Program-made: the position numbers and the translations under genes
Assembly: GCF_900182705.1 (NCBI RefSeq)
Contig: NZ_FXTP01000003.1
Span: forward strand, 1 to 64,000
Direction: 5' to 3'
DNA: 64,000 nucleotides
From: Gracilimonas mengyeensis
GTDB taxonomy: Bacteria > Bacteroidota > Rhodothermia > Balneolales > Balneolaceae
Notes under the pieces: generated by a model
What the model was told of the DNA's origin: nothing
The model's input: the letters and a program-made list of their open reading frames with translations, nothing else
The model's database searches: none
Shown here: piece after piece, positions 47,045-55,622 of the stretch
Layout of the letters: every line of letters begins with the position of its first letter
Position numbering within the stretch: position 1 is the first letter of the stretch

Positions 47045-48676
47045 ATGACTGGAATAGATATTGTAGTATTCACCGCCTACTGTCTGCTTATTGTGGGCAT
47101 CGGGCTATGGGTATCGCGCGATAAAGAAGGACATCAAAAGAACGCAGAAGATTATTTCTTAGCTGGCAAATCCCTGCCATGGTGGGCTATCGGGGCTTCG
47201 CTAATCGCAGCCAACATCTCGGCTGAGCAAATCATCGGGATGTCGGGATCGGGTTTTGCCGTAGGTCTCGCCATTGCCTCCTACGAATGGATGGCCGCTA
47301 TCACGCTGATTATTGTAGGTAAGTACCTGCTACCCATCTTTATTGAAAAGAAACTCTACACCATCCCGGAGTTTATTGAGCACCGCTTTAACACTACCCT
47401 CAAAACCATCCTCGCCGTTTTCTGGATAGCATTGTTTGTATTTGTTAACCTTACCACGGTAATGTTTTTAGGAGCCAAAGCGCTCGACACTATTATGGGA
47501 ACCGGCGATGGCAGCCTGATTATGTATGCTCTCATCGGGCTGGCATTGATTGCCGCAGCCTATTCGCTGTACGGTGGACTTTCAGCCGTGGCATGGACTG
47601 ACGTGCTGCAGGTGGGATTATTAGTCTTGGGCGGTTTCGTAACCACCTTTGTAGCTCTCCATAACATCACCCCCGAAGGCGGTATTTTTAACGGCTTAAG
47701 CCACTTATATGAACATGCGGGTGATAAATTCCAAATGATACTGGACCGGTCAAATCCAGAATTTAATAATCTGCCCGGCATTGCGGTACTAATTGGCGGA
47801 CTTTGGGTGGCCAACCTGTATTACTGGGGCTTTAACCAGTACATCATTCAGCGTACGCTGGCCGCCAAATCACTCAAGGAATCTCAAAAAGGGATTATCT
47901 TCGCGGCTTTCCTCAAGCTCCTAATTCCTTTAATTGTCGTTATTCCCGGCATCATCGTATACGTATTATATACCCAGCCCGAAGGCACCGCGCACATCCC
48001 CGGCGTGCTGGACGCTTTCACTCGAACCGATGGCAGTATTAACTACGATAATGCCTACCCCTGGCTAATAAAGATATTTTTGGCACCCGGCTTTAAAGGA
48101 TTGGTAGTAGCAGCGCTTGCCGCAGCCATCGTGTCGTCCCTGGCTTCTATGCTGAACTCGGTAGCCACCATTTTTACCATGGATATCTACCGCCCCTATT
48201 TCAAGAAAGATGCTACGGACCGACAAACCGTAAACACCGGTCGCATCACTGCAGCTGTGGCTTTGGTTATTGCTGTTATTATGGCTCCACAGTTACAAAG
48301 CGTTCCGCAGGTGTTCCAGTACATTCAGGAATACACGGGTATGGTTAGCCCCGGCATCCTGGCCGTATTTATTATGGGGCTTTTCTGGAAGAAGACCACC
48401 ACCAAAGGAGCCATTTACGGGGTGCTGTCCTCCATCGTCATTGCCATCTTGCTTAAGATACCCGCTCTGCAATTACCGTTTCTCGATCAGATGTTCTACA
48501 CCCTTATCATGACCATCGTTATTATTGCGGGCGTAAGCTTAACCACCAACCCCCACGATGAAGATCCAAAAGCCATCCACACCACGGCCAGCTTGTTCAA
48601 AACCGGTCCGGCCTTTAACATTGGTGCTTACACTATCTTGATTATCACCGCATTGCTTTACGCATTTTTCTGGTGA
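47045..48676 (+). CDS. Sodium/sugar symporter (SSS family, SGLT-like)
   Basis: 543 residues with about fourteen membrane helices. DYFLAGKSLPWWAIGASLIAANISAEQIIGMSGSGFAVG is the sodium-solute symporter signature. YSLYGGLSAVAWTDVLQ and NLYYWGFNQYIIQRTLAAKSLKESQKGI match vSGLT-type sugar symporters, and the second-sodium and sugar residues lie in the unwound helices. It probably imports galactose or a related sugar with sodium. It precedes a beta-galactosidase gene on the same strand and has its own terminator, so the pair may be transcribed separately. Confidence 0.92.
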   Translation: MTGIDIVVFTAYCLLIVGIGLWVSRDKEGHQKNAEDYFLAGKSLPWWAIGASLIAANISAEQIIGMSGSGFAVGLAIASYEWMAAITLIIVGKYLLPIFIEKKLYTIPEFIEHRFNTTLKTILAVFWIALFVFVNLTTVMFLGAKALDTIMGTGDGSLIMYALIGLALIAAAYSLYGGLSAVAWTDVLQVGLLVLGGFVTTFVALHNITPEGGIFNGLSHLYEHAGDKFQMILDRSNPEFNNLPGIAVLIGGLWVANLYYWGFNQYIIQRTLAAKSLKESQKGIIFAAFLKLLIPLIVVIPGIIVYVLYTQPEGTAHIPGVLDAFTRTDGSINYDNAYPWLIKIFLAPGFKGLVVAALAAAIVSSLASMLNSVATIFTMDIYRPYFKKDATDRQTVNTGRITAAVALVIAVIMAPQLQSVPQVFQYIQEYTGMVSPGILAVFIMGLFWKKTTTKGAIYGVLSSIVIAILLKIPALQLPFLDQMFYTLIMTIVIIAGVSLTTNPHDEDPKAIHTTASLFKTGPAFNIGAYTILIITALLYAFFW

Positions 48677-48697
48677 TCTAACGACTATTTAACCCAT

Positions 48698-48726
48698 AAG
48701 CCCCGTTGCACACAGCGGGGCTTTTT
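48698..48726 (+). terminator. Rho-independent terminator of the symporter gene
   Basis: AAGCCCCG (48698-48705) / CGGGGCTT (48716-48723) with a 10-base loop, followed by TTTTTT. It begins 21 bases past the stop codon. Confidence 0.9.
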
Positions 48727-48867
48727 TATACATCCCATTTTCCACAGACTTTCAGATTTGGAAATGCACAACAATCTTCCAGGCCCATTCCCCTTCGCCC
48801 CGCGAAGGGGTGGCCAAGCCGAATGGCGATGGCCGGGGTAGTCCATTACCCAATTTTAATTTTGAGT

Positions 48868-48879
48868 GTTAACGTTAAC
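48868..48879. promoter_or_regulatory. Perfect 12-bp palindrome, LacI-type operator candidate
   Basis: GTTAACGTTAAC is fully self-complementary with a central CG, the form of many LacI/GalR-family operators. It lies 40 bases upstream of the beta-galactosidase start and downstream of the symporter terminator, in the expected promoter zone. Confidence 0.5.
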
Positions 48880-48919
48880 TTTTCATATTCCGATAGCAAC
48901 CTAACCAACCCACTGTGTC

Positions 48920-51382
48920 ATGAAAGTTTTTAGCTCTTTTTTCTTATCAATCATTTCCTCACTCTTTCTTTTTTCCGGGGTGATGGCTTTTCAACAACAG
49001 AGCCCTGATCAAAACCTCCGGCAAGTTACCACCTTGCAAACCGGCTGGACCTTTGCTAAAAGCAATCATCCCCAGGCAAAAACACTGGATTTTGATGATT
49101 CGGATTGGGAACAGGTTTCCGTTCCGCACGATTGGGCTATCTCCGGTCCCTTTATTATGGATGGTGACGGAAGCACCGCCAAACTGCCCTGGAAAGGCCA
49201 GGGTTGGTATCGCAGGACACTGGATATTCCCGCTGATTTAGGCAACAAAAGAGTGTACTTGGAGTTTGACGGCGTAATGGCCTTCCCAAAGATTTACGTC
49301 AATGGCGAACTGGCCGGCAAATGGGATTACGGCTATAACTCCTTTTACCTGGATGTGACCGAGCACCTGAGTCCCGGCGGAGAAAACCTGCTGGCTGTAC
49401 ACGCCGATACCCGTCAACACGACAGCCGCTGGTATCCCGGGGCCGGCATCTACCGCAAGGTGCAGATGAAAATTGTGAACCCCGTGCATGTGGACATTTG
49501 GGGTACGTACATCACCACCCCTATTGTAAAACCGAATTATGCAGACGTACGCATCAGAACGACCGTTGAAAATAAAACGCAGAACGATGCAGATATAAAA
49601 GTGGAACAAATTATTTACAGTCCAGGAGGTAATGAAGTAGGCCGCGGAGACATCACCCCAACAATAAAAGCCAATAGTGAAGCCCAGCCAGAAGTCACCA
49701 TCACGCTCACCGATCCGCAGCGCTGGGATATCGACAACCCGGTTTTATATACCGCCAAAACGTTGGTCTATAATGGTGATGAACTGGTGGATAGTTACAA
49801 AACCACTTTTGGCGTTCGCACCATCCGGTTCACTGCCGATAACGGCTTTTACCTGAACGACCGTCGGGTACAATTTAAAGGCGTGAACCTGCATCACGGT
49901 CACGGCCCACTGGGCGCCGCTTTTCACCCGCGTGCGATGGAGCGTCAACTGCAGATTATGAAAGACATGGGCGTAAACGCCATCCGCACCAGCCATAATA
50001 CGGCCGCCCCGGAATTGCTGGAACTGTGCGATAAAATGGGCCTGCTATTTTTCAATGAAGTGTTTGACAAATACGACGAAAAAGCAGGTATCACGGATAC
50101 TACGGATTTCGATAGCTTTGCACGCCGCAACATCCGCAACCACGTAGTGCGCGACCGCAATCACCCCTCCCTGTTTTTGTGGAGCGTTGGAAATGAAATC
50201 GGCGATGTGCAGTGGAATGTCGACAATGGCTTTCAGCGGCTAAATACCATGGTGAGTTACACCAGAATGTACGACCCGACGCGCCCGGTTACATTGGTGA
50301 ACGACCAAACCGAAGGTGCCCGTATGCGCCATTTTGATTACTACGACGTGCACAGCTGGAACTACAACCGCCGGTATCGTATTGCGCGACAAATGGAACC
50401 CAATAAAGCGGTGATTATCAGTGAATCGGCCTCTACGGTTAGTACGCGCGGGTTTTATGAGTTCCCCCTGCCCGACGAGCACACCTATTTCACCAAATCC
50501 CTGCAGGTTAGCTCTTACGATCTGAACGCTCCCTGGTGGGCCGAAATCGCCGATGATGATTTCATGTGGCAGCAACAGGAACCTTACATTGCCGGCGAAT
50601 TTGTGTGGACCGGCTTTGATTACCTGGGCGAACCCACTCCGTACGCCAACAACCAGGTTCAGGACATGGGCATGACTGACCGTGAAGCCTCCCGCAGTTC
50701 CTATTTTGGGATTGTAGACTTGGTGGGCATCCCCAAAGACCGTTTCTATCTCTACAAAAGCTACTGGAAACCGCAAGAAACCACCATCCACATTCTGCCA
50801 CACTGGAACTGGGAAGATGCTGATCAGGATACCATCCCGGTTTTTGTGTACACCAATGGCGACTGCGCCGAGCTGTTTTTAAACGGTGATTCCCAAGGCA
50901 AACAATGCAAAAATCCTAAATCGGAGACTTCTGTGGAACGCTTCCGGTTAATGTGGGATGATGTGGTATATGAGCCCGGTGAGCTGAAAGCCGTAGCCTA
51001 CAAAGAGGGCGTAAAAATCGGCGAAGAGATCAAGAAAACCACCGGCGAAGCCACCAAGCTCAAACTGACGCCCGACCGTACCGCCATCACCGCAGATGGC
51101 ATGGATTTATCGTACATCCTTGTAGAAGCTTTTGATGCCGAAGGAAATGCGCATCCCCTAAGTGATGAGCGCGTGAACATCTCCCTGGAAGGACCGGCCC
51201 AGATTGCAGGCGTAGGCAACGGAAACCCGCAATCATTCGAGCCCTTCCAGGCCGACTACGCAGATCTTTTTTACGGAAAAGCGATGATTATACTGAAATC
51301 TAAACACCAAGCCGGCAAGGTTACGGTAAACGTAAGTGCAGATGGGTTTGAGGGGGATGCAGCGGAAATTGTGGTGAAGTGA
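48920..51382 (+). CDS. Secreted glycoside hydrolase family 2 (beta-galactosidase-like)
   Basis: 820 residues with a signal peptide (VFSSFFLSIISSLFLFSGVMA-FQ). The GH2 sugar-binding domain (about 35-190) contains WEQVSVPHDWAISGPF and RHQDSRWYPGAG-type motifs (here TRQHDSRWYPGAGIYR). An Ig-like domain and TIM barrel follow. The acid/base is Glu426 in LWSVGNEIGD and the nucleophile Glu502 in VIISESASTV. C-terminal Ig-like domains occupy about 640-820. It should release terminal beta-linked sugars, most likely galactose, from plant or algal oligosaccharides. No T9SS tail, so it is probably periplasmic. A LacI-type operator candidate lies upstream. Confidence 0.9.
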   Translation: MKVFSSFFLSIISSLFLFSGVMAFQQQSPDQNLRQVTTLQTGWTFAKSNHPQAKTLDFDDSDWEQVSVPHDWAISGPFIMDGDGSTAKLPWKGQGWYRRTLDIPADLGNKRVYLEFDGVMAFPKIYVNGELAGKWDYGYNSFYLDVTEHLSPGGENLLAVHADTRQHDSRWYPGAGIYRKVQMKIVNPVHVDIWGTYITTPIVKPNYADVRIRTTVENKTQNDADIKVEQIIYSPGGNEVGRGDITPTIKANSEAQPEVTITLTDPQRWDIDNPVLYTAKTLVYNGDELVDSYKTTFGVRTIRFTADNGFYLNDRRVQFKGVNLHHGHGPLGAAFHPRAMERQLQIMKDMGVNAIRTSHNTAAPELLELCDKMGLLFFNEVFDKYDEKAGITDTTDFDSFARRNIRNHVVRDRNHPSLFLWSVGNEIGDVQWNVDNGFQRLNTMVSYTRMYDPTRPVTLVNDQTEGARMRHFDYYDVHSWNYNRRYRIARQMEPNKAVIISESASTVSTRGFYEFPLPDEHTYFTKSLQVSSYDLNAPWWAEIADDDFMWQQQEPYIAGEFVWTGFDYLGEPTPYANNQVQDMGMTDREASRSSYFGIVDLVGIPKDRFYLYKSYWKPQETTIHILPHWNWEDADQDTIPVFVYTNGDCAELFLNGDSQGKQCKNPKSETSVERFRLMWDDVVYEPGELKAVAYKEGVKIGEEIKKTTGEATKLKLTPDRTAITADGMDLSYILVEAFDAEGNAHPLSDERVNISLEGPAQIAGVGNGNPQSFEPFQADYADLFYGKAMIILKSKHQAGKVTVNVSADGFEGDAAEIVVK

Positions 51383-51422
51383 GTAGTTGATGGGTGATTA
51401 CGGTTAATGAGTAGAATCCGCT

Positions 51423-51629
51423 CCCTGGCCACAGACACCCTCCGCCGGTTTTGGCGAGCCAAAACTAAGGCACCTTCCTCAAGGAAGGACTTGTTCGAAG
51501 TGGAATTCAATAACCTGTCCCTAATTCAGCTTCCAATGTTTAATACTATATCTAAAAGTCTCTCCTTGAGGAGAGATCGCCCAATGCGGCTGTTCCCGCA
51601 TTGGGCGTGAGAGGTGTTGGCGCCAAGGC
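51423..51629 (+). repeat. MITE-like element, copy A (207 bp)
   Basis: A 207-base non-coding unit whose ends are imperfect inverted repeats (left ...GACACCCTCC, right GAGAGGTGTTGGCGCCAAGGC). In between are three hairpins in order: GTTTTGGC gag CCAAAAC type (51448-51465), ccttcctcaaggaagg (51473-51488) and tctctccttgaggagaga (51560-51577). Copy B at 52982-53187 has the same ends, the same order and nearly the same length in opposite orientation, and galT lies between. No protein is encoded. Confidence 0.8.
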
Positions 51630-51676
51630 CAAAAACTATTTTACCCGGCACAAATATTCATTTCACCCTTAAGGCT

Positions 51677-51702
51677 GGTTCCCAAGCTCCTGCTTGGGAA
51701 CC
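51677..51702. terminator. Strong hairpin downstream of galT
   Basis: Perfect 11-bp stem GGTTCCCAAGC (51677-51687) / GCTTGGGAACC (51692-51702) with loop TCCT. A second small hairpin TGAAGCT cc AGCTTCA follows at about 51709-51724. They lie 80-105 bases past the galT stop. No T-run, so these may be repeats rather than a terminator. Confidence 0.45.
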
Positions 51703-51782
51703 TAAATGTGAAGCTCCAGCTTCAATACCATCGCTAACCAAGACCTTCCCACCAAATCTTCCTACGGAAGATGCCAACTGCT

Positions 51783-52826
51783 TTATCTCTGCTTATAATG
51801 CACTTCCGGCAGATCACGCAATAATCCGGCACTATATTCAGCCGTGACATCACGCTGTGGATTGGCGAGCATCTCGTAACCCACACGGAACTTTTTGATG
51901 GTAGCAGAGCGCAGCAGCGGTGGATAAAAATGCATGTGATAATGCCATTCGGGATGGTCCTCGCCATCGGTAGGCGCGGGGTGATGTCCGGCTGAATATG
52001 GGAAGGATACTTTAAACACATTATCGTATTTAATAGTTAGCCGGCGGACGATATCAGCCAGTCCTTTTTTCTCGGCTTCATTCATATCGGTAAGGCGGGC
52101 GAAAGGTCGCTTGCTGATAACAAGCGTTTCAAATGGCCAGAACGCCCAGAAAGGTACCACTACAGCAAAATGGTCATTTTCTACCACTACCCGTTCTTTT
52201 TTATCTAATTCCAGCTTCAGGTAATCTTCCAGCAGGGTGCGTCCGTGTTTTTCGTAATGTTTTTTGAATTGCTTCCACTCTTTGGCGGGTTCTTCCGGCA
52301 CGGTTTCCTGCGCCCAAATCTGTCCATGCGGATGCGGGTTGCTACACCCCATCACTTCGCCTTTGTTCTCAAAAATCTGCACGTAATTAATGTAATCTCT
52401 TTCACCAAGTTCACGGTACTCTTTCACCCATAAATCCACTACATCCTCTACCTGTGAGGGCTCCATCTCCGGCAAGGTCAAATCATGACGGGGCGAAAAA
52501 CAGATCACTTTACAAATACCACGCTCCCCTTTGGCTATCAGCAATCCGCCTTCATTAAACACCTCATCAGAGGTATCGGGCAACAAGGCACTGAAATCAT
52601 TCACAAAGGAAAAAGTGGATTCATAATCCGGATTCTTGGCATCACCGGCACGCTCATTACCGGGGCAAAGATAACAGCCCGGATCGTACTTAGGCTTTTT
52701 CTCACCGGCCGTGTCTTCTTCCTGCCCCTGCCACGGGCGTTTGGTACGATGTGGCGAAACCTGCACCCATTCGCCGGTTAGCAAATTTAATCTTCGGTGG
52801 GGATGCTGGCTAAAGTCTAGATTCAT
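51783..52826 (-). CDS. galT: UDP-glucose--hexose-1-phosphate uridylyltransferase
   Basis: 347 residues. The zinc-binding part has [38 protein letters not shown], and the catalytic motif is [15 protein letters not shown], with the His nucleophile in [32 protein letters not shown] and [27 protein letters not shown] complete the family pattern. It swaps UMP between UDP-glucose and galactose-1-phosphate in the Leloir pathway. It follows galK on the same strand but 362 bases of mostly repeat DNA separate them. Confidence 0.95.
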   Translation of the reverse strand: MNLDFSQHPHRRLNLLTGEWVQVSPHRTKRPWQGQEEDTAGEKKPKYDPGCYLCPGNERAGDAKNPDYESTFSFVNDFSALLPDTSDEVFNEGGLLIAKGERGICKVICFSPRHDLTLPEMEPSQVEDVVDLWVKEYRELGERDYINYVQIFENKGEVMGCSNPHPHGQIWAQETVPEEPAKEWKQFKKHYEKHGRTLLEDYLKLELDKKERVVVENDHFAVVVPFWAFWPFETLVISKRPFARLTDMNEAEKKGLADIVRRLTIKYDNVFKVSFPYSAGHHPAPTDGEDHPEWHYHMHFYPPLLRSATIKKFRVGYEMLANPQRDVTAEYSAGLLRDLPEVHYKQR

Positions 52827-53188
52827 GGGTGTAGGGTTAGGAGTTTCGGGTTTTGTGTTGTGGGTTGTGGGTTATAGCTCGTTACCAAGCTCCGGCTTCC
52901 GTGATTTTTGATAAGCCATGATTTATCGTAGTACATCATACAAATCACATCTATCACAGTTTTATGGATTAAACAAATGATGCCTTGGCATGAACACCTC
53001 TCACAATCAAAACAGGAATAACTGTTTTGACTGATCTCTCCTCAAGGAGAGACTTCTCGAGGTCGTATTTAGCTATAGTGCTCATAGTAAGATGTCGATA
53101 TGGAATTACACATCGAAGAAGTCCTCCCTTGAGGGAGGTGCTGGGTTTTGGCTTGCCAAAACACGTGGAGGGTGTTAGCGCCAAGGCT
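52827..53188. other. Repeat-filled gap between galT and galK
   Basis: Contains MITE-like copy B (52982-53187). The remaining 150 bases (52827-52981) are simple, T/G-rich next to galT and include a ccaagctccggcttcc fragment similar to the hairpin downstream of galT. No gene is supported. It could still carry a galT promoter. Confidence 0.55.
52982..53187 (-). repeat. MITE-like element, copy B (206 bp)
   Basis: Inverted with respect to copy A. The ends are GCCTTGGCATGAACACCTC (52982) and GGAGGGTGTTAGCGCCAAGGC (to 53187), so the terminal inverted repeat is about 20 bases. The internal hairpins are tctctcctcaaggagaga, cctcccttgagggagg and GTTTTGGC tt GCCAAAAC. It starts one base past the galK stop codon (53189), between galK and galT. 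Confidence 0.85.
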
Positions 53189-54370
53189 TCACTTCTTAAT
53201 ATCAGCTTCATCACCTTGCAACACCTGCGTGCCGCCATTTATTTGGGTGATATAAATCTCGGTATCTTTGCCGGTGCGGGCTTTGTATTGTTCTTTGATA
53301 GCATCGGTAAAAGCCTCCACATGCTGCTCTTCTACCAGATTGATGGTGCAGCCACCAAAGCCACCGCCCATCATGCGGGCGCCCAGTAATCCGGGCTGAT
53401 TTTTGGCGATATCCACCAGTACATCCAATTCCTCACAACTTACTTCGTAGTCGTTACTAAGCCCATCATGAGACGCGAACATACGTTTTCCAAAGGCTTC
53501 AAAATCGTTGTTTTCCAAATCGCGGCAGGCTGCATGTACGCGCTCATTTTCTTCCAGCACGTATTTACAACGCCGGTAGACGACTTCCTCCATTTCGTCT
53601 TTATGTGCATTCAGAAGCTCAAGATCCACATCACGTAAATTCTTGATTTCTGGTTTATAATTCTTCATCACTTCCACACCTTCTTCACACTGGCTGCGGC
53701 GCACATTGTATTCCGAATCGGCAAGGTTATGGCTTACTTTCGAGTCACAAAGCACAATTTTAATATCATCCCGTATAAATGGATAGAGTTCATATTCCAA
53801 CGACCGGCAATCCAGTTTCAGCACCTTATTGGCTTCGCCATGCAGGTTGATGAACTGATCCATAATCCCGCAATTCACACCTACGTGATTATGCTCGGTC
53901 AACTGACCAATTTTAGCCATTCGTTTCCGGTCTAATCCTAAACTAAATAGCTTTTCCAAGCCCACCAGCACAGCACCTTCCAATGCAGCTGAGGACGACA
54001 AGCCCGCCCCAATGGGGATGTCCCCACCAAACACCACATCAAATCCTTTGGGTTTATGACCTGCTTTCATCACCTCACTCACGGCCCCTTTGATGTAATT
54101 AGCCCAGTGCTTGTCACTTTTTTGAAGGTTATTGAGGTCCAGCTCCACGGCTTCATCCATATCCTCTGAATAGGCCCGGATCTTACCGATACCATTTTTA
54201 GCTATACCCAGCAATATCACCTTTTGTATTGCTGCTGGTAATACAAAACCATCATTATAATCAGTGTGCTCACCAATCAGGTTTACACGTCCGGGCGATT
54301 GTATCAGCACCGGTTCTTCGTTAAATCGTTCTTTAAACCGGGATTTTATTTTTTTGATAAGGTCAGTCAT
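53189..54370 (-). CDS. galK: Galactokinase
   Basis: 393 residues of the GHMP kinase family. The galactokinase signature SPGRVNLIGEHTDYNDGFVLPAAI is at residues 25-48. The phosphate loop is GGDIPIGAGLSSSAALEGAVL, and the third motif is LLGARMMGGGFGGCTINLV. The catalytic acid and base are in NHVGVNCGIMDQFINLHGE. It phosphorylates galactose at C1 for GalT. The mutarotase-like gene lies 94 bases upstream on the same strand. Confidence 0.96.
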   Translation of the reverse strand: MTDLIKKIKSRFKERFNEEPVLIQSPGRVNLIGEHTDYNDGFVLPAAIQKVILLGIAKNGIGKIRAYSEDMDEAVELDLNNLQKSDKHWANYIKGAVSEVMKAGHKPKGFDVVFGGDIPIGAGLSSSAALEGAVLVGLEKLFSLGLDRKRMAKIGQLTEHNHVGVNCGIMDQFINLHGEANKVLKLDCRSLEYELYPFIRDDIKIVLCDSKVSHNLADSEYNVRRSQCEEGVEVMKNYKPEIKNLRDVDLELLNAHKDEMEEVVYRRCKYVLEENERVHAACRDLENNDFEAFGKRMFASHDGLSNDYEVSCEELDVLVDIAKNQPGLLGARMMGGGFGGCTINLVEEQHVEAFTDAIKEQYKARTGKDTEIYITQINGGTQVLQGDEADIKK

Positions 54371-54464
54371 GCATCAATCCGTTTTCATCTATTTCCATCA
54401 CAAAACTAACAACAGTTCGTGAATCCACAATGAAGATAGCGCTATTTGTTAACGATATCATCTA

Positions 54465-55502
54465 TTAAAAATCAACAGGTTTTGCGTTTATTAGTGAAAA
54501 GGCAACCTTCCATTCTTTTACTTCTTTTGGTTGTATATACACACTTTGGCTCAACTGTCTTGCCTCCGACAATACATCTGTAGATGCCGTTGTTGGCTCA
54601 AAAGCAATAGAATAATCCGCTGTATAGTTATCATCGTCGGGCCAGCCCCCATAGCACAACCATAGTCCCAGATGCGGAACAGATTCAGTATCAAATTCAA
54701 TCAACAGGCTTTCATCAAACCGCTTGCGATATAAAGCCGCTTTACCGGATTGTGGGTTTTCAACAAACAACTTGCTGGCAAAACCTGAAGACTTTTCTTT
54801 AACCACATCAAAAGAGCTACTACCAGGTATCAATTCCGGCCAATTAGCAGTTTCACCGTCTTCCAGACGTTCATCTGTAGCAGCATGTATCCTAACCTTT
54901 CGGGTTTTTTGGGGCAACAACACTTCATCTCCAGCTTCCACACTTAGCAAAGGGTGAGCAGACCACAAGTAATCAAAAGCTTCATCCCCGGTGTTTTGCA
55001 ACCGGTATTTAAATTCCACCTGATTTTTGTGCAAGCTGATTTCTTTTCTGAAATTATATTTCATCGCCTTGCCACTGATGTCTAACACCAGCTTATCAGG
55101 TTGAATATCAGCTCTCCAGGCTTGGGTCCATAATTCCCCATGGTCTGGAATATTTCGGGTCGTTCCATTACTTTCGTAGATATCTGCTCCTATGGAAGGG
55201 AAACACTCATCAAAACCATAGGCATAGGGAGGCAGGAATGCTTCTGCATATTTCGGCAAATCGATATCATCTAAAGGTACATTTCCAGGCCTGATAAACT
55301 GTGTACCACTCTGCTTATTCAGTAGTTCTGTGATTTTACCACCCATTTCCGGAACTACTGTCAGCTTTATGTATTTATTCTCGAAAGTAACTTCCCGTAT
55401 TGCCTTTTTTGTTTTTCTTTTGGATGCCGTCTCTTCTAACAATGTTTCTTCTTTTACGTGTTTGCGGAAGTCATTTGAGTGTCTGTTTTGATACTTCAGC
55501 AT
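54465..55502 (-). CDS. Galactose mutarotase-like protein
   Basis: 345 residues of the mutarotase-like beta-sandwich. TFENKYIKLTVVPEMGGKITELLNK, IPDHGELWTQAW (with the conserved His) and YLWSAHPLLSVEAGDEVLLPQ follow the aldose 1-epimerase plan. The usual C-terminal catalytic Glu is plausibly in YSIAFEPTTASTDVLSEA. It should interconvert galactose anomers or bind a related sugar before GalK. It lies upstream of galK on the same strand. Assignment to a specific epimerase is uncertain. Confidence 0.75.
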   Translation of the reverse strand: MLKYQNRHSNDFRKHVKEETLLEETASKRKTKKAIREVTFENKYIKLTVVPEMGGKITELLNKQSGTQFIRPGNVPLDDIDLPKYAEAFLPPYAYGFDECFPSIGADIYESNGTTRNIPDHGELWTQAWRADIQPDKLVLDISGKAMKYNFRKEISLHKNQVEFKYRLQNTGDEAFDYLWSAHPLLSVEAGDEVLLPQKTRKVRIHAATDERLEDGETANWPELIPGSSSFDVVKEKSSGFASKLFVENPQSGKAALYRKRFDESLLIEFDTESVPHLGLWLCYGGWPDDDNYTADYSIAFEPTTASTDVLSEARQLSQSVYIQPKEVKEWKVAFSLINAKPVDF

Positions 55503-55622
55503 ACTTCCAGTTCAATAATCGTTATGTTCACATGCCATTATTTGTATTCAAATAAACTTTTTTCCATGGCAGAGGCTTTTTACAAACCACTTAAAATCGT
55601 TTTATGTTTCTTCATTAAAACC

